Positions 44,436-55,638 of a stretch of DNA of 64,000 bases are shown here, piece by piece. The notes under the pieces are model-generated. The model was not told the DNA's origin, did not search any database, and saw only the letters and a program-made list of their open reading frames with translations. The translations under genes and the position numbers were made by a program. The stretch is from Rhipicephalus microplus (taxonomy: Eukaryota; Arthropoda; Arachnida; Ixodida; Ixodidae). Position 1 is the first letter of the stretch. Each line of letters opens with the position of its first letter. The stretch lies in contig NC_134701.1 of assembly GCF_043290135.1 (NCBI RefSeq), forward strand, positions 36,545,501 through 36,609,500. The letters are read 5' to 3'.

Positions 44436-45631
44436 GTGATCTGAGGGGCGCCCGTGACCATTTCGCGGGTATTCTACTATACGATTGCTCCCTTTCCCTT
44501 TCCGTGCTTCGGTAATGGCACGTGGCGATAGATGGTGCCAAGCGCGGGCGCGGCATGTGTTCTCAGGGGCTACGAGAATCGGAAGGCCGAGTCACGTGCG
44601 CGCGAAAAGAGTCTCTCCTCCATTGATCGGCGTCAGGTAAGCACATGTTTCCTTCGTCCGTGTCCCCTTTGCGAATCACCGGACTGTAGCCTGCCTGGTG
44701 GTCTTGGCATTCTGACAGTATTGTACGCTAAGCCAACAGCGGTGCCTAGTGCTTGAAGTGGTCGTACCACACCAAGCCGCACTTGCCGTAGGCCTACGCG
44801 TACGAGGTTTGCCCCAACTCTCACGACCAGGCCCAGTGGTCATCGTGAGAGTGCGCAGCATAGCCGCAAAGGACTTTCTTCCGACCGGCGTGTCAAGGCT
44901 CGCCATTGCGAGCTGCGACGTGCTCACGGCTTTCCCTTATCATGAACGTCAGCGTGCGGGAGCCTTTGGTCTCCGCGTCCCTGGAGCGGACGTTTCACTG
45001 TTGCTCGGGGTGCCACCAAAGGCAATAAAATGTTGATGTATTGCTGTTATTCGAAAACTGTCTGTTACTAGCTCTTTTCTTACTTACTCTTTTCTTAGTC
45101 CTCACCGGTTGGTGCTTATTACATGCGGATCGGTGAACCCCATCTGCCAAAACTGCAGCGTGTGAGAATCGGCTTCGCAATATTAGGTATCGTGGGGCTG
45201 TGATGTTTTTCTTCCCCCCAAAATGCTCCTGCCAGCTCGTTCACGGTCATTGAGGGAGGAGCTCATTAAAACTCCCAATAAAGATAAGCAGCTCACTACT
45301 GCTGTCTGGGCCAAAAGAGCTGTTGCCCGCGCAAAGCCACCTTGAGGACCACACTTTCTTTCAATAAAGTTGGTTTCTCGTCCTCCTGAAAAATCGAAAC
45401 GATGAAAATTGAAACGTCGAAAATAACAGCACCTTGCTATAGAAGAAGATAGTGTCTAGCGATGATTGAGCGTGTGCTGGCCTGCAGGCTTTCGCACTTT
45501 GTTTCGCCCTCTTTTCTAAGAGCCATGAATTCCCTTTGCATATGGGTCAAGCGTTCAAAAACAAGAAAAATATATTCCCTTGTTCACTCAATTTCATACA
45601 GATAAATTGTGTGCAATGCCTCGCAGGAAAC

Positions 45632-45739
45632 TTAGAACGTCCTTAGTGTCCCGATGCAGCTGCACTGCATCGGGACACTAAGGATGTTCTAAAGACACAA
45701 GTGACGAAACATTAGACAACTGATGTTTCGTCACTTGTG
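45632..45739. repeat. Two adjacent perfect or near-perfect hairpins
   Basis: Arms 45,632-45,659 and 45,665-45,692 pair over 28 bases with one G/A difference that would allow a G-U pair, with a 5-base loop. Arms 45,696-45,712 and 45,723-45,739 pair perfectly over 17 bases, with a 10-base loop. Only three bases separate the two stems. Confidence 0.9.
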
Positions 45740-46054
45740 CAAAGATTCATCACCAAGAGAATATGGCTATTGGAAAAGAGGGTGATAGAAGCTATATGTT
45801 GACAACATGCTTTATCTTCCACCATAACTAGGCGATGGCGTCCTCATGTTTCGGCACTTTATCAATTCGGTGTTTTGATTTTTCAGCATTTTATATTTTT
45901 GGCACCTTGAGTTTTTGGTGATTCAATTTTTGTCGTTCTGAGGTTCAGCCTTCTAGTAATTCGGTGTCTTGATTTTCAGCGTTTTCGTCAAGAACAGGGC
46001 ATAACAAAGGCAAAGGTACTTCGCAAAAGTACTTCGTCAAGAAGTTATGCAAAA

Positions 46055-46085
46055 GTCAAGAACAGGGCATCGTCCTGTTCTTGAC
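46055..46085. repeat. Hairpin overlapping a 16-bp direct repeat
   Basis: GTCAAGAACAGG (46,055-46,066) pairs with CCTGTTCTTGAC (46,074-46,085). GTCAAGAACAGGGCAT at 46,055-46,070 also repeats 45,987-46,002. Confidence 0.85.
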
Positions 46086-48076
46086 AAAGTAATTTCGCAT
46101 AACGAAATATTTGTGGTGGAACTGAGAACGAGGAAGAAAAATGTAAGAAAACAGGACAGGGAATTAGACTGGCAACATTTATCCTAAGAGACAGGATTGA
46201 GCTGTTTCCCATAAAATATATTTGCAATAAATCCTTGCCGCTTCTGCTGGCTGCCATGCATTTCCCTTGGCACTGACAAAATGTATCACCGTACAACACA
46301 AACTCAACATCTGTGTACACGCCTTTCGATGGTGCATCCTCTATGATACAGAGTAACGGCAACAGCCTAAATACGAGATGGTACGCACGTAGTTATTTAC
46401 ATTCACACTGTATATAGCTTATTTTTATTTAAAAAAAAACGAAAATCCAATGCACTGTAGCGATTTCTCGGGTGTGTATCACCCAGTAACTCGGTTGATC
46501 AGCACAGTTGTACACAGGAATGAACTCTGGTTATGTTAAGCGCCTCCTAGAGAAACCATTTTTCGCTGCACGCTGAACTGTGCTAGCTCAGCGTACTTCA
46601 AGTAGCCGCGCCGGTTGTCTGCCATCTTTTCAAAAGCAAACAAAATTTTACTGGTGGCAGCACTCACTTCGTGTTTACAATACTGCTCTGGCTGTTCAAC
46701 AACAAGTACCAGACCCCATCGAGATGAATTCACAAAACGAAAGGTGTTCCACGTGCGGGCTCTGAAAATGCATGATCTCCCGAAAACGCTCCTTCAAGGC
46801 TGTAAAGTTGGCCTTTGTACTCGCGTGTGCGGTGCTACGTGGCGACGTTTGTTTTTCCTCTCGTGAAAAGGCCTCACGTATTACGAGGAATACTCAAGAT
46901 AATACTGGCGTCATCCAGCAGGTGGAGGTCAGCGTGACCAATTTGTGGACACAACCATCATAGCCTTTACAAGCTATGTGCACATTGGCACGGGGTAGGA
47001 CACCTCGCAAGCAGGGCGTGAATGAGCGTAACATCGTCCACTATGCATACCACAACTGAAGGCGCCGATCCTTGTCCCCCTAGTCCGAGGAAGCAAACAG
47101 CATCTTTTTGCATCTTATTTAAAAGGCTGCTGAAAATGTGCAACAGCCTCTCACAATAAGCAGCAGACAGCTGTCAAGCCACATAATTATCATTGTTGAA
47201 GCTACAGGTGTGTGAAAAAAGTGAGAAGTTGGTGGATCTCAAGGCCATAAATAGTTTTGACCTCGCGGAATCATTCGCTACGGTTCAGGCAGAAAACTCA
47301 GGAATGTTTTCAGACAAAGTGGTTACAGCATTATCAAGTAGTCTCTGGCAAGCTTGCAGCAAAAGAAGAAGTGAAATTTCAGTGTCCTGGTAAGATTTAG
47401 ACCCTTAGAGCATGCTAGAACTTTCCACCTTTTTATGGTCTGTAAGTGCTGCCATCCATGAACACAAAAAGTTCAAATCTGAGTGGCTTGGGAGTGGGTA
47501 AGCCCTCTCAGTCAGCGTTCTGCATGGGTTAGAGCAAACCCAAAAAATTTTAAAACACTGCAACGTACTTCTCCCCTCTTTTTTTTCCTCGTGATGGGTT
47601 TAGCTTTAGGCCACAACTTTCCAGATCACCTTCAAGACACGTTCTACCGGATAAAGCAACAAAAGCACCTCCTGTTTATCCGGTATTTTACATTTATCGC
47701 CGAGATGACGCAACTAAAGCAACTTAAAGGCCAACTGCAATTAAATTTTACCTGCGCAGAATTGGCTCAGAATGCACAGTATATGTTGGGTAAACAGTAA
47801 CAATGAAAGTGAAAAAGCTTGCAATCACGCATTTCATTTATAATCAGTGCTCTAATTGTCAGCTAGTAGACAAGCGCTACAAACTCACCTACCCCAAGTT
47901 TTCATCTTGTCGCATTCGTTTCAGTGGAACATATCGATGTGAATGTTACAATTATTCTGGAACATGCAGTCCAAATGGCATAATTTTTATCATTGCATCC
48001 GATATGCGGTGGATTACATATTATATATGGTTTTTTCCCTCATAGCCCCAATGCAAAGAATGAAATAATAGTGAAA

Positions 48077-48390
48077 GTTGGGCTAGTTGGCAGTTCATAC
48101 TTGGGAAGCAAAAACAGTGCAAAAATATAGACAAGGACAAAGGATGAGACGACATCGCGCTTACTCGCAACTAAACTTTATTGGAAGACTCACCCACATA
48201 TATCAAGCATGCGGCCCGGTCACATGGCAAACCAAAGGCGTCTGTACATCATAGCAAACAAGGTACGAAACATGCCTAATCATGTTGAACAGCAACACGT
48301 GTGTAACAACCGTGAAAAAGCAAAAAGCGCGGTGTCGTCTTTTCCTCTGTGTTTGTCTATATTTTTGCACTGTTTTTACTTCCAAAGCAA
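48077..48390 (+). mobile_element. Miniature Penelope-like element with long inverted repeats
   Basis: It starts with GTTGGGCTAGTTGG, the PLE start seen inverted at 37,121. Arms 48,101-48,162 and 48,325-48,387 are inverted copies with scattered mismatches (GCAAAAATATAGACAA against TTGTCTATATTTTTGC). No coding sequence lies between. The architecture equals the ends of the 35,387-37,144 element with its gene removed. Confidence 0.65.
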
Positions 48391-51013
48391 AAAATGAAAC
48401 TGTTAAGTCAACCCACCGTTATAACCAATATATCATTATATGTGGTATTGTTATAAGTGGACTGCACTGTACTAACAAAAATTAATGATTAGAGCAGCAT
48501 TTCTTTTTTGTAGCAGCACTTTCATCACTGAAATAAACAAAGCCTGTCTAATAAAACATGTGACCAAGTTTGTTCCGTGTAAAATTTCTTTTTTCCTGTG
48601 GCCATACAAATATAGTCAAATCTCGTTATAGCAAACCTCAGACTAACGATTTTTTTCAGATCAATAACTTTTTCATAAATCCCCCTCCAAATATTCATTA
48701 AATTAAGTAAAAATATTTCACTACTATAAATTTCAGAACACCGAATGTTTCAGAATAACGTATAGAATTTTATCCCCCTTATATATTCACAACACTTAAA
48801 AATAATGAATAGCAATTTTAAAAAGTAACTAGCGGCTGTAAAAATAAATGCCCAGTTTCATACCTGCCACAATAATCATTATCAAAATGCCCACATATTT
48901 TTTTTTATGTACCCACCCTATGAAAATGTGCTCTAGCACTGACGATAGCCTTATCGCCATCATCATCGCCTAGTACTTGTTTTTCACGTCAGGCTTCACC
49001 CCTTTGCCTTTGCTTTCCTCAAGCAGGGCACTTCGAGCCTTTTGATAGATGGTCACAGTGAGCACCAGAAGCAGCACGAAAGTAATGTTACAACAGTGGA
49101 ATGGAGTCGCCAATGACTACCCATGCATACTTCACTAATGCACTACCCACAGTGCGACATTGATTGAAGCGCGCTTGTGAGCTTAGCTGTCAACCGAACA
49201 CACCACAAGCCAGACAAGAAAATGGCAACAAGAGTAAAGATGACGCTAAACACCATGTGTTAGGGATTGGTATTGCTCAAGAGTTCTTTCAGCAGTCGAG
49301 CTGCCCACATCAGGATAGATTACACTCTTCCTCAAATAAACTTACACTTGTTCTGTAATAGTTTGAATTCTTTTTTTTTACGCTCATTGGAGGTCGCAAA
49401 TACATAAATAGCAGAGGTAGGAGACTCACGTGGTTGCACTTACAATTTCTGAGCAAATTTTTCATACTTTCTTTACAATGACTTTTGAAGATAGCGAATA
49501 AATGATCTTTAGTGGTTCGTTGAGATTCATTGTATCGAGATTTACCTGCATATGAAAAACAGGCCGGTGCATTAATGTGAGAATTCTTGAGTGCGAAAAC
49601 TCATTAGAAAAGAAATCAACAAACTTGTCTAAGCATTGTTCTGAGTGTCAGGGAGTGCCATTTCTCGATGACAAAGAAATCTTGTTTGTGTATAATGACA
49701 GTCAAAGAAGAGCAGTAACAAGGCATTCCGCATACTATCGAGAAAAACAAGTGAAAGTGTCAGCCAAATTTCCCTGTTGTTATCATCAAAATAAATGGCC
49801 TTGTTAAACAGGCGTGATTTAAGTTTTGACAAGTATATGAACATTAACCATGAGAATAAGCCTTAAAAAACCGTATATGTTGTTTTTCAATAAACTAGTT
49901 TCAAGTTCAGTGTCATGTGTGTCATTTCCCATTTCCTTCTTTCATTCTGGGTGTAAGCACTGTTTCGTATTTTTATTATGGAGCCTCACCAACTTGCACA
50001 ATGTGTCTGTCTTCTACAAATACAGTTCGATAAAAAATACCACCCCATATTTTCATTAGGCTTCACCTCATTATACTCTCGTATTGCGGCAAAGCTACTT
50101 TCATGTTTATGTTTCGCTCCGGTCGAATTTTTCAGACACTGTTAACGTCCAATTAAAAAAAAAAACGTTTCATGCTTTCCAAATGCGTCACCTCACTACA
50201 TTGTCGTTATACGGCAAAACTGCCTCTCAGGCTTAGCTATAATTGCAAATGTATTAACTCAAAAAAATGCTGGGGCTGGGCAAAGGTACTTTGAAAGTGT
50301 ATCACAACACGATACACGATAATCAAGCAAGACTTGGGGGGGATGCAGATACTTGTAAATGGTATATTAAAATACTTTGATACATTTGCATATTTGCTTT
50401 TATAGGCTCCTATAAAATACTAGGTAATCCGCTACGATATTTTTTTCAAACACAGAAGAATCACGAAACCATGCATGTCTTACTAGGCACCTTTGAGCAA
50501 ACAATATGCAAATACAATGCCCCTTTCTCCCCTCGATAATCCCCCGTCATTAGTGAGCGGGAGACACAACCTGACCTGTTTCACCAGAACGGCATTGGGA
50601 ATAACGAGGCTACCAAAAACTAGCAATACCCAACGATATCTATTGGCAGTGTGTCTTTGGTTTAAACTATGTAACGAATAAAGAAATAAATTCCACAGAC
50701 ATAAGGCACCACAGATGAAATTTGAGGGTTTTGCAAAACCACTTTCAAGCAACACAATCATCAAAGGCATTCAAGCCATTTTCAACTTCAAGGATTTTTA
50801 AGGAGCCACACAAACCCTGCGCAGTTGCAAAAAGCAGCAGTCTAGAGAGTGTTGCGTAGCAATGCAGCAGTGTGTTGAAAATGGGGAGAAATCCTTATAG
50901 CTATCCACTCTAAAAAGGTTGCCTTGCTTTTGAGCATAAGGCCTCTACTTTCTAAAAACAATTTTTACATCAAGGCTAGTTTTTAAACCAGTGTGAAAAG
51001 AAAGCAAACTCAC
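48391..51013. other. No supported gene; AT-rich, contains decayed Tigger-like ends
   Basis: AGTCAAATCTCGTTATAGC near 48,614 and the inverted GAGATTTACCTG near 49,540-49,552 look like ends of one old Tigger-like element of about 940 bp. No transposase was recognised. The rest is unassigned and, on the host-gene hypothesis, intronic. Confidence 0.35.
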
Positions 51014-51212
51014 CAGGTTATAGTGGGCATAAAGAATGTGATGTGAGGCTTCTTTCCGGCAGGCAAACAACTTGCCACAAGCTGAGCACTTGAAAGAATC
51101 CTGAAACGAGGCAGGCAACTTCAGAGTCATCCAAGGGCCTCGCTTGAGCAGAAACGGCATTAACAGGCTCCGATTACCAGACAAAGCTGACAAATGCATT
51201 TCTGCCGAACTT
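51014..51212 (-). CDS. Putative host exon with a C2H2 zinc finger
   Basis: On the minus strand this 199-bp segment follows an acceptor (GATTCCAG then AAGTTC) and ends at a strong donor (AACCTG then GTGAGT). It contributes one base to a split codon and then 66 codons. The translation has LMPFLLKRGPWMTLKLP and a clear finger FKCSACGKLFACRKEASHH: Cys42-x2-Cys45-x12-His58-x4-His63. It ends in phase 0, matching the exon at 19,612. No transposon signature surrounds it. C2H2 fingers bind DNA, RNA or protein; which applies is unknown. First exons would lie to the right, possibly outside the window. Confidence 0.6.
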
Positions 51213-51214
51213 CT

Positions 51215-52299
51215 GGAATCATCCGCTTGGAGCAGTTATCAGTCAAACATATCTCAATCTGCTGCTCTTTCGTTTTTCAAGGAACTCCACCGAGTTCCTT
51301 TATTTCCATGCACTCAAGCCACCTAACCTTACCCAGCAATACACTTGAAGTATATGCTGCTCTTTCATTTTACATAGAAACCCTGAGTTCCTTTACATTT
51401 CGTGTATTAGTCATTCGAAGATGCTTTCGTTACACTAGCCCAAGCTGTGTATGTTCGAAACACATTATTACAGCGAAAGCAGTTATAAAAACAGAACATG
51501 GGTCACGCGCAGCGCCATAGTTGTCCGCCGCCACTGGTGTACGTAACCAGTAGCGAAAGGAAAAAAAAATCAGTAAATAAAAAACACCAAGGACACAGTG
51601 CGCCTCAAACCCGGGTCTGCTGCCTGCCAACCCACTATTCTACCTCTGAACCACGCTGGTGCTTGGGACTTGTTTGTGAAATTGCCTTAAGCAGGCTTGA
51701 TGTTGTGAAAGGCACCGCATTAATATGAGTAATAAAGCATTTTAGAACAGTAAAGGAACAACCAGGCGTCACACATTGTAAATAACGTAACAAGTGGGTC
51801 GTCCAATACTCCAACTCATTGCAAAAAATTGCTCTTTATCCCCTATTAACTGTAGTGCATACCCACTTCAGGCATAAATGCTCATTGTCATCAGCCAGTG
51901 CATAAACGATTGGCACGAAATTCCTAGCAAGTGTTTAGTGGGTACCAGGCTTCTCAGAATAATGAGAAAAGATGACCGACAAATTATGACTATTATTATT
52001 GTAGTAGGTACCCGCAAGTGTGCTTGCAGCAGTTACCCAATCAGTGTTTAGAAAAGGCCCTGCAAGGCCACTTTTTTAGCTTTCGCTGCGACTCTGCTAC
52101 GCCTTTTCTTTAATATTAAAAAAAATACTACTCTTACCATGGTTGTTCTTTCATTATATGCAAGGCGTTTGAATTGTATGGCAAAGTACTTGAGTCAGGT
52201 TTATGGATAGTCATTAAAATACAGGGCCTAACCCTTTTGAAGTTTGCACCATATATGTACGACAGTACCAATGGCTATGCATGCACAGCACTGCCTCGA
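51215..52299. other. No supported gene apart from a tRNA-like stretch
   Basis: Contains the tRNA-like segment at 51,598-51,665 and otherwise nothing that I can assign. Confidence 0.35.
51598..51665 (-). repeat. tRNA-derived stretch resembling a glycine-type tRNA
   Basis: The minus strand reads GTGGTTCAGAGGTAGAATAG (A-box region) and later CCCGGGTTTGAGG (B-box region with one change). The stem ends do not pair well, so it is probably a SINE head or tRNA pseudogene. Confidence 0.4.
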
Positions 52300-52780
52300 T
52301 ACTTAAAACGCTCACCTTTTTCAATCATTTCTTTTGCTTTACATGTGCTGCCACACTTTAGGAATACGTAAAGTATTTTTCAGGCGCCAATACGTCTCCA
52401 TTTTTTTTTTTTTTCTTCACGAAGCAGCGATCCAGCAACCACTAGCGCACCCCAGCATGTTCGCGATTCAGCAGGTTTAAAACGCGTGCCTTTTTCAATA
52501 ACTTTTCTTGCTTGGCATGTAATGTCATGCATCGGGAAACTGATGTTTCTTCTTTCCGTTGTCACTTTTTTTTATGCTTTGCAAGGTGGCACGCCTGAAG
52601 TCACTTGCACATCTGAGTGTGTTTGCGGTGCGGCTGTAATAAAACACGTGCCTTTTTGGTTACTTTTCTTATATTTCTTGCTTGGCATGTGCTGCCATGG
52701 TTCGAGACTACGCGGACGTTTTTCACACGCCATTGACTGTCCGTTTTTTTTTTTTTTTGCTTCGAAAAGCCGGACACAGG
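52300..52780 (+). repeat. Three degenerate tandem units of about 165 bp
   Basis: A block of the form ACG-(C/T)-(G/T)-CCTTTTT...CTT...TTGCTT-(G/T)-(A/G)-CATGT occurs at about 52,307, 52,481 and 52,641, each followed by a T-rich tract and a GC-richer stretch. The units are clearly related but diverged. Confidence 0.6.
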
Positions 52781-52959
52781 TTATGATGATCATGATGTAG
52801 TGGTGGCGTGCCCTTTGCAATGGAGGAACACACTCAGAGTCCTAAAAAAAAAAATGAATCAACAAACAAGAAAAATCCACACACGACAAACGCAGGAGAC
52901 ACGTACAGAGCAGCCAAGATCCTCAATTCGGCTTAACCGTACCGCTCGAAAAGTCGCCT

Positions 52960-53690
52960 TTTCATAACTGCAACCGTGTGTTGTGTCCCCCCTCATTGTC
53001 ACTGTCGTCATCTTCATTCAGAAACCCGAGCTTCTGTGTGAGCGTTGTGCCCTTTACCGGGGCGGTTGGAAAGCTCCTGCAGCGTAGAACAAAATGTTAT
53101 TGTGTCTCCGTCTCTACACCGCAACTTCTGCACAGGCTGATAGATGATGTCATCAAACCTTATGCGAAAAGCCCCAGATGAGTGCGAAGAGCCCCAGCTT
53201 TCGCCCCGAACAGGTCGTTGCTGCCACAACTCTTGTCGTCTGATCTCTCTTTATGGTTCCTGTAGCACTCGAGGGTAGACTAGGCCTCCATAGCATTTCT
53301 CTATCGAGTGTCTTCCACTTCCCTGATTTGCGGTCAGACCTCGACCGCCCACTTAGCCGCAGTTTTGGTAGGGATAGCTTCTTTGAAAAAGCCATACTTT
53401 TTCTGCGGCTGGTGCATTTTTCACGTCCTGTTCATCTTCATGCATGCTGCCGAAAGATGCTCAATCAACTGGCGCACCCATCGAGTATGTCGAGTATGTC
53501 GCATGAGCATGAGGCGACCCTGGTAGGCAATCTTGCTGGTGGCCTTCCATGCCTCAAAGCTGGACCAGCCAATATCCCCCTGCACCACCTCGTTAGCAAC
53601 TGAGCACTGCACAGCTGACCTGTCTCTGCTGTGTCGAACAATGTTGGCGCAAAACTTGAAAGAAGACGAAAGGAGAGACAAAGACAATGT
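52960..53690 (-). pseudogene. R1-like LINE C-terminal region
   Basis: GDIGWSSFEAWKATSKIAYQGRL (about 53,580-53,510), then KAGALRTHLGLFA and CRSCGVETETQHFVLRC with C-x2-C...H-x4-C spacing, the zinc knuckle near the end of this LINE type. Stops and frameshifts interrupt it. Confidence 0.55.
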
Positions 53691-53785
53691 GTGCGCTTGT
53701 CGGTGTCTCTTCCTTCATTTTCTTTCAAGTTCAGCGCTAACGATCTTCTACGCAGCTACACACAAACTAGCCTGACAGCATACCA
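53643..53785. repeat. Penelope-like inverted ends joined as a hairpin
   Basis: Arms 53,643-53,685 and 53,701-53,741 are inverted copies with several mismatches (GCAAAACTTGAAAGAAGACG against TTTTCTTTCAAGTTCAGCGC). CAAACTAGCC follows near 53,763, like the CCAACTAGCCCAAC end at 37,121. It interrupts the LINE C-terminal region. Confidence 0.5.
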
Positions 53786-54318
53786 TAGTGAGCTGTCTTT
53801 GATGATGCTCGAACCACTCTGGTGTCGTTGTAGATGCACACAACTACGTTTCAAAAATTCAAATCTGGCACATGAACCATTCTCTATAGGTGTTCACGAA
53901 TTATTTGGAAGAGCTTGTAACCCCAGAGGCATGGACACTGAAAGATTCATTGAGCCAGCAGCGCCGTCTGTCGAATCATGGTCTTGTGTACACTGTATTT
54001 TGCTGCATCCACACACTAACACAAGGGTACCTGTAGTCGCTGCGTGCAGTCGGTGGTTCTACTCCCAAACGCCGTAACGTCTGTACTTCCTCCTGCTAGA
54101 CGGACTGCTGCTGATTTCGTAATACTTAACCAGAGTGTCAGACTCACAACTTCTGTCTAGCAGATGTTGAGGAGAGATTACAACTCCTGGTTACTCTCTT
54201 TTATAATTAGATCTGCAAATGCCACACCAAGCAGGTGGTAGTTTTTGCTAGAACTACTGCTGAAACGCATGCTGAACCTGAGGTTTTGAGTTTGGCAAGG
54301 CACGCTCTATCCTGGATG

Positions 54319-54999
54319 CTACAGAGTGTACAGAAATGGTGACAATGGGCAGTCCTGCCTCAGACCCTTGTTTACATAAATTGGGCCAGTGATTATGGCA
54401 CCCAACTGCACACTCACTACGTTGTCACTGCACATTGACCTTATAGTGGAAATTAGCACTTGTGGTAGTCCAAGGTAAGGTAGGCCAGCGAAGAGAGGAC
54501 CATGTGGCCCATTGTTGTGTGCTTTCTCTACATCCAGAAAACAGTACAACAGTGTCCTCCCCTCTTTTTGGGCTAATTATGCACACTGCATGATGATGAA
54601 CAGATTGACATCCAACCGTCTGCCTGGTCTGAGGCCATTATGGAGCTCGGTCAGTAATTCCTTGGTCTCCCCACAGCCACTCATCTATGCTTTGATCAAC
54701 CCAATGAACAAACAATACGTAACACTGGTGGCCATTATTGGCCTGTAGTTTTGGATGTTTCTTGCATCACTACCCCTTTCAGGGATCAGAATCACCTTGC
54801 CTTCATGCCATTCTTTGGAGATAGACAAACCTTCAAGTTGGGCATGCCTTCGAGTTGTTTCCTCAAGTTCTCTTCCAAGCACTTCTAAATATGTGCACCG
54901 GTATACTGTCGGGACCAGTGACTGTTTGAGCCCTAACCCGCTTCAAAACCCGATCCACTGTGAGCCATGAGAATTCCCAAGGTGGTTCTTCATGGATGG
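54319..54999 (-). pseudogene. R1-like LINE reverse transcriptase fragment
   Basis: Pieces are VRAQTVTGPDSIPVHIFRSA (about 54,945-54,880), WHEGKVILIPERGSDARNIQNYRPI (54,810-54,735), MYCFLDVEKAHNNGPH (motif A, 54,549-54,500, with the second aspartate replaced) and GLRQDCPLSPFLYTL (motif B, about 54,365-54,320). The catalytic YADD part is not recognisable further left. The gypsy insertion at 55,003 separates it from the upstream linker. Confidence 0.65.
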
Positions 55000-55003
55000 A
55001 GAT

Positions 55004-55546
55004 TGTGGGGAGCAGGTGCGCCCAGCCTCCCTTTCCCTTTTAGGGCAGCGCACGCGCACGGTTGCGGGGACCCCTTCCCCCACGGCCGGCGCGTGCGATT
55101 CCCCCCCCCTTTCCCGGCGCCAGGAACAGGTTCCCCTCTCCCTCAGCGAGGAAAGGTACCATTCTCGTCAGGGAGAGGGAAATCGGGTCGGGGAACAAAA
55201 CGAGCGGGCAAACGGGCGCTCGCGCTCTGACACCAGCGACCATCCCAGGAGGACGAACCCGCAACCCCTCCTGCGAGCCGAGGACGTCCACGACCGAGGT
55301 GTAAGCGTCAACACCTTTGTTATCTGTAGTATCTCCCCGCGACAGTGACGCGCGATTGCTAACGCTTAGCAATAAAGTGTTTGTTGTTGATCTGGCCAGT
55401 TGCCTCATTCGCCCGAACCCGTAGTAGTAGCTGCAATGAGGCAAGCTACGGTTGGGGGACGTTAACCGTGCACGGAACGACTGTGTGCGGCTGAAACATT
55501 AGCTATAGGCTTCTGCGTCAGCCGTACATAGGACGGTCTCCCAACA
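55004..55546 (+). repeat. 5' LTR of the young gypsy element
   Basis: 543 bp, TGTGGGGAGC...TCCCAACA. AATAAA lies at 55,371-55,376. The promoter is not obvious: no clear TATA box was seen. Confidence 0.95.
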
Positions 55547-55548
55547 TC

Positions 55549-55566
55549 TGGCGCCCAACGTAACGA
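55549..55566 (+). other. Primer-binding site
   Basis: Two bases after the 5' LTR, TGGCGCCCAACGTAACG starts with the TGG that pairs with a tRNA CCA end. The tRNA was not identified. Confidence 0.75.
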
Positions 55567-55638
55567 ATTTGGCAACGCGGCTAGTTCTGTGGACGCGAGC
55601 AAGTGCCAGGGCGCTCTTCCACACGTAGGATAATAGGC

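Larger units (their letters stand above)
44436..48076. other. No supported gene; possible LTR at its start and hairpins
   Basis: TGTGGTGATCTGAGG at 44,432 and an AATAAAATG near 45,025 could mark an LTR that truncates the PLE, but no end or target duplication was found. Hairpins at 45,632-45,739 and 46,055-46,085 are listed separately. The ORF at 46,733-46,536 lies over a block (TTTCTCTAGGAGGCGC) that I remember as a common tick repeat. Confidence 0.35.

Noticed and set aside
44432..45125. Solo LTR beginning TGTGGTGATC
   Set aside because: No matching end or target-site duplication could be found, so it is mentioned only as a possibility.
46536..46733. Minus-strand ORF as host exon
   Set aside because: It overlaps a block that I remember as a widespread tick repeat and lacks convincing splice context.
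50483..50770. Minus-strand 95-residue ORF as a membrane protein
   Set aside because: Hydrophobic composition only; no start context, domain or neighbouring evidence.
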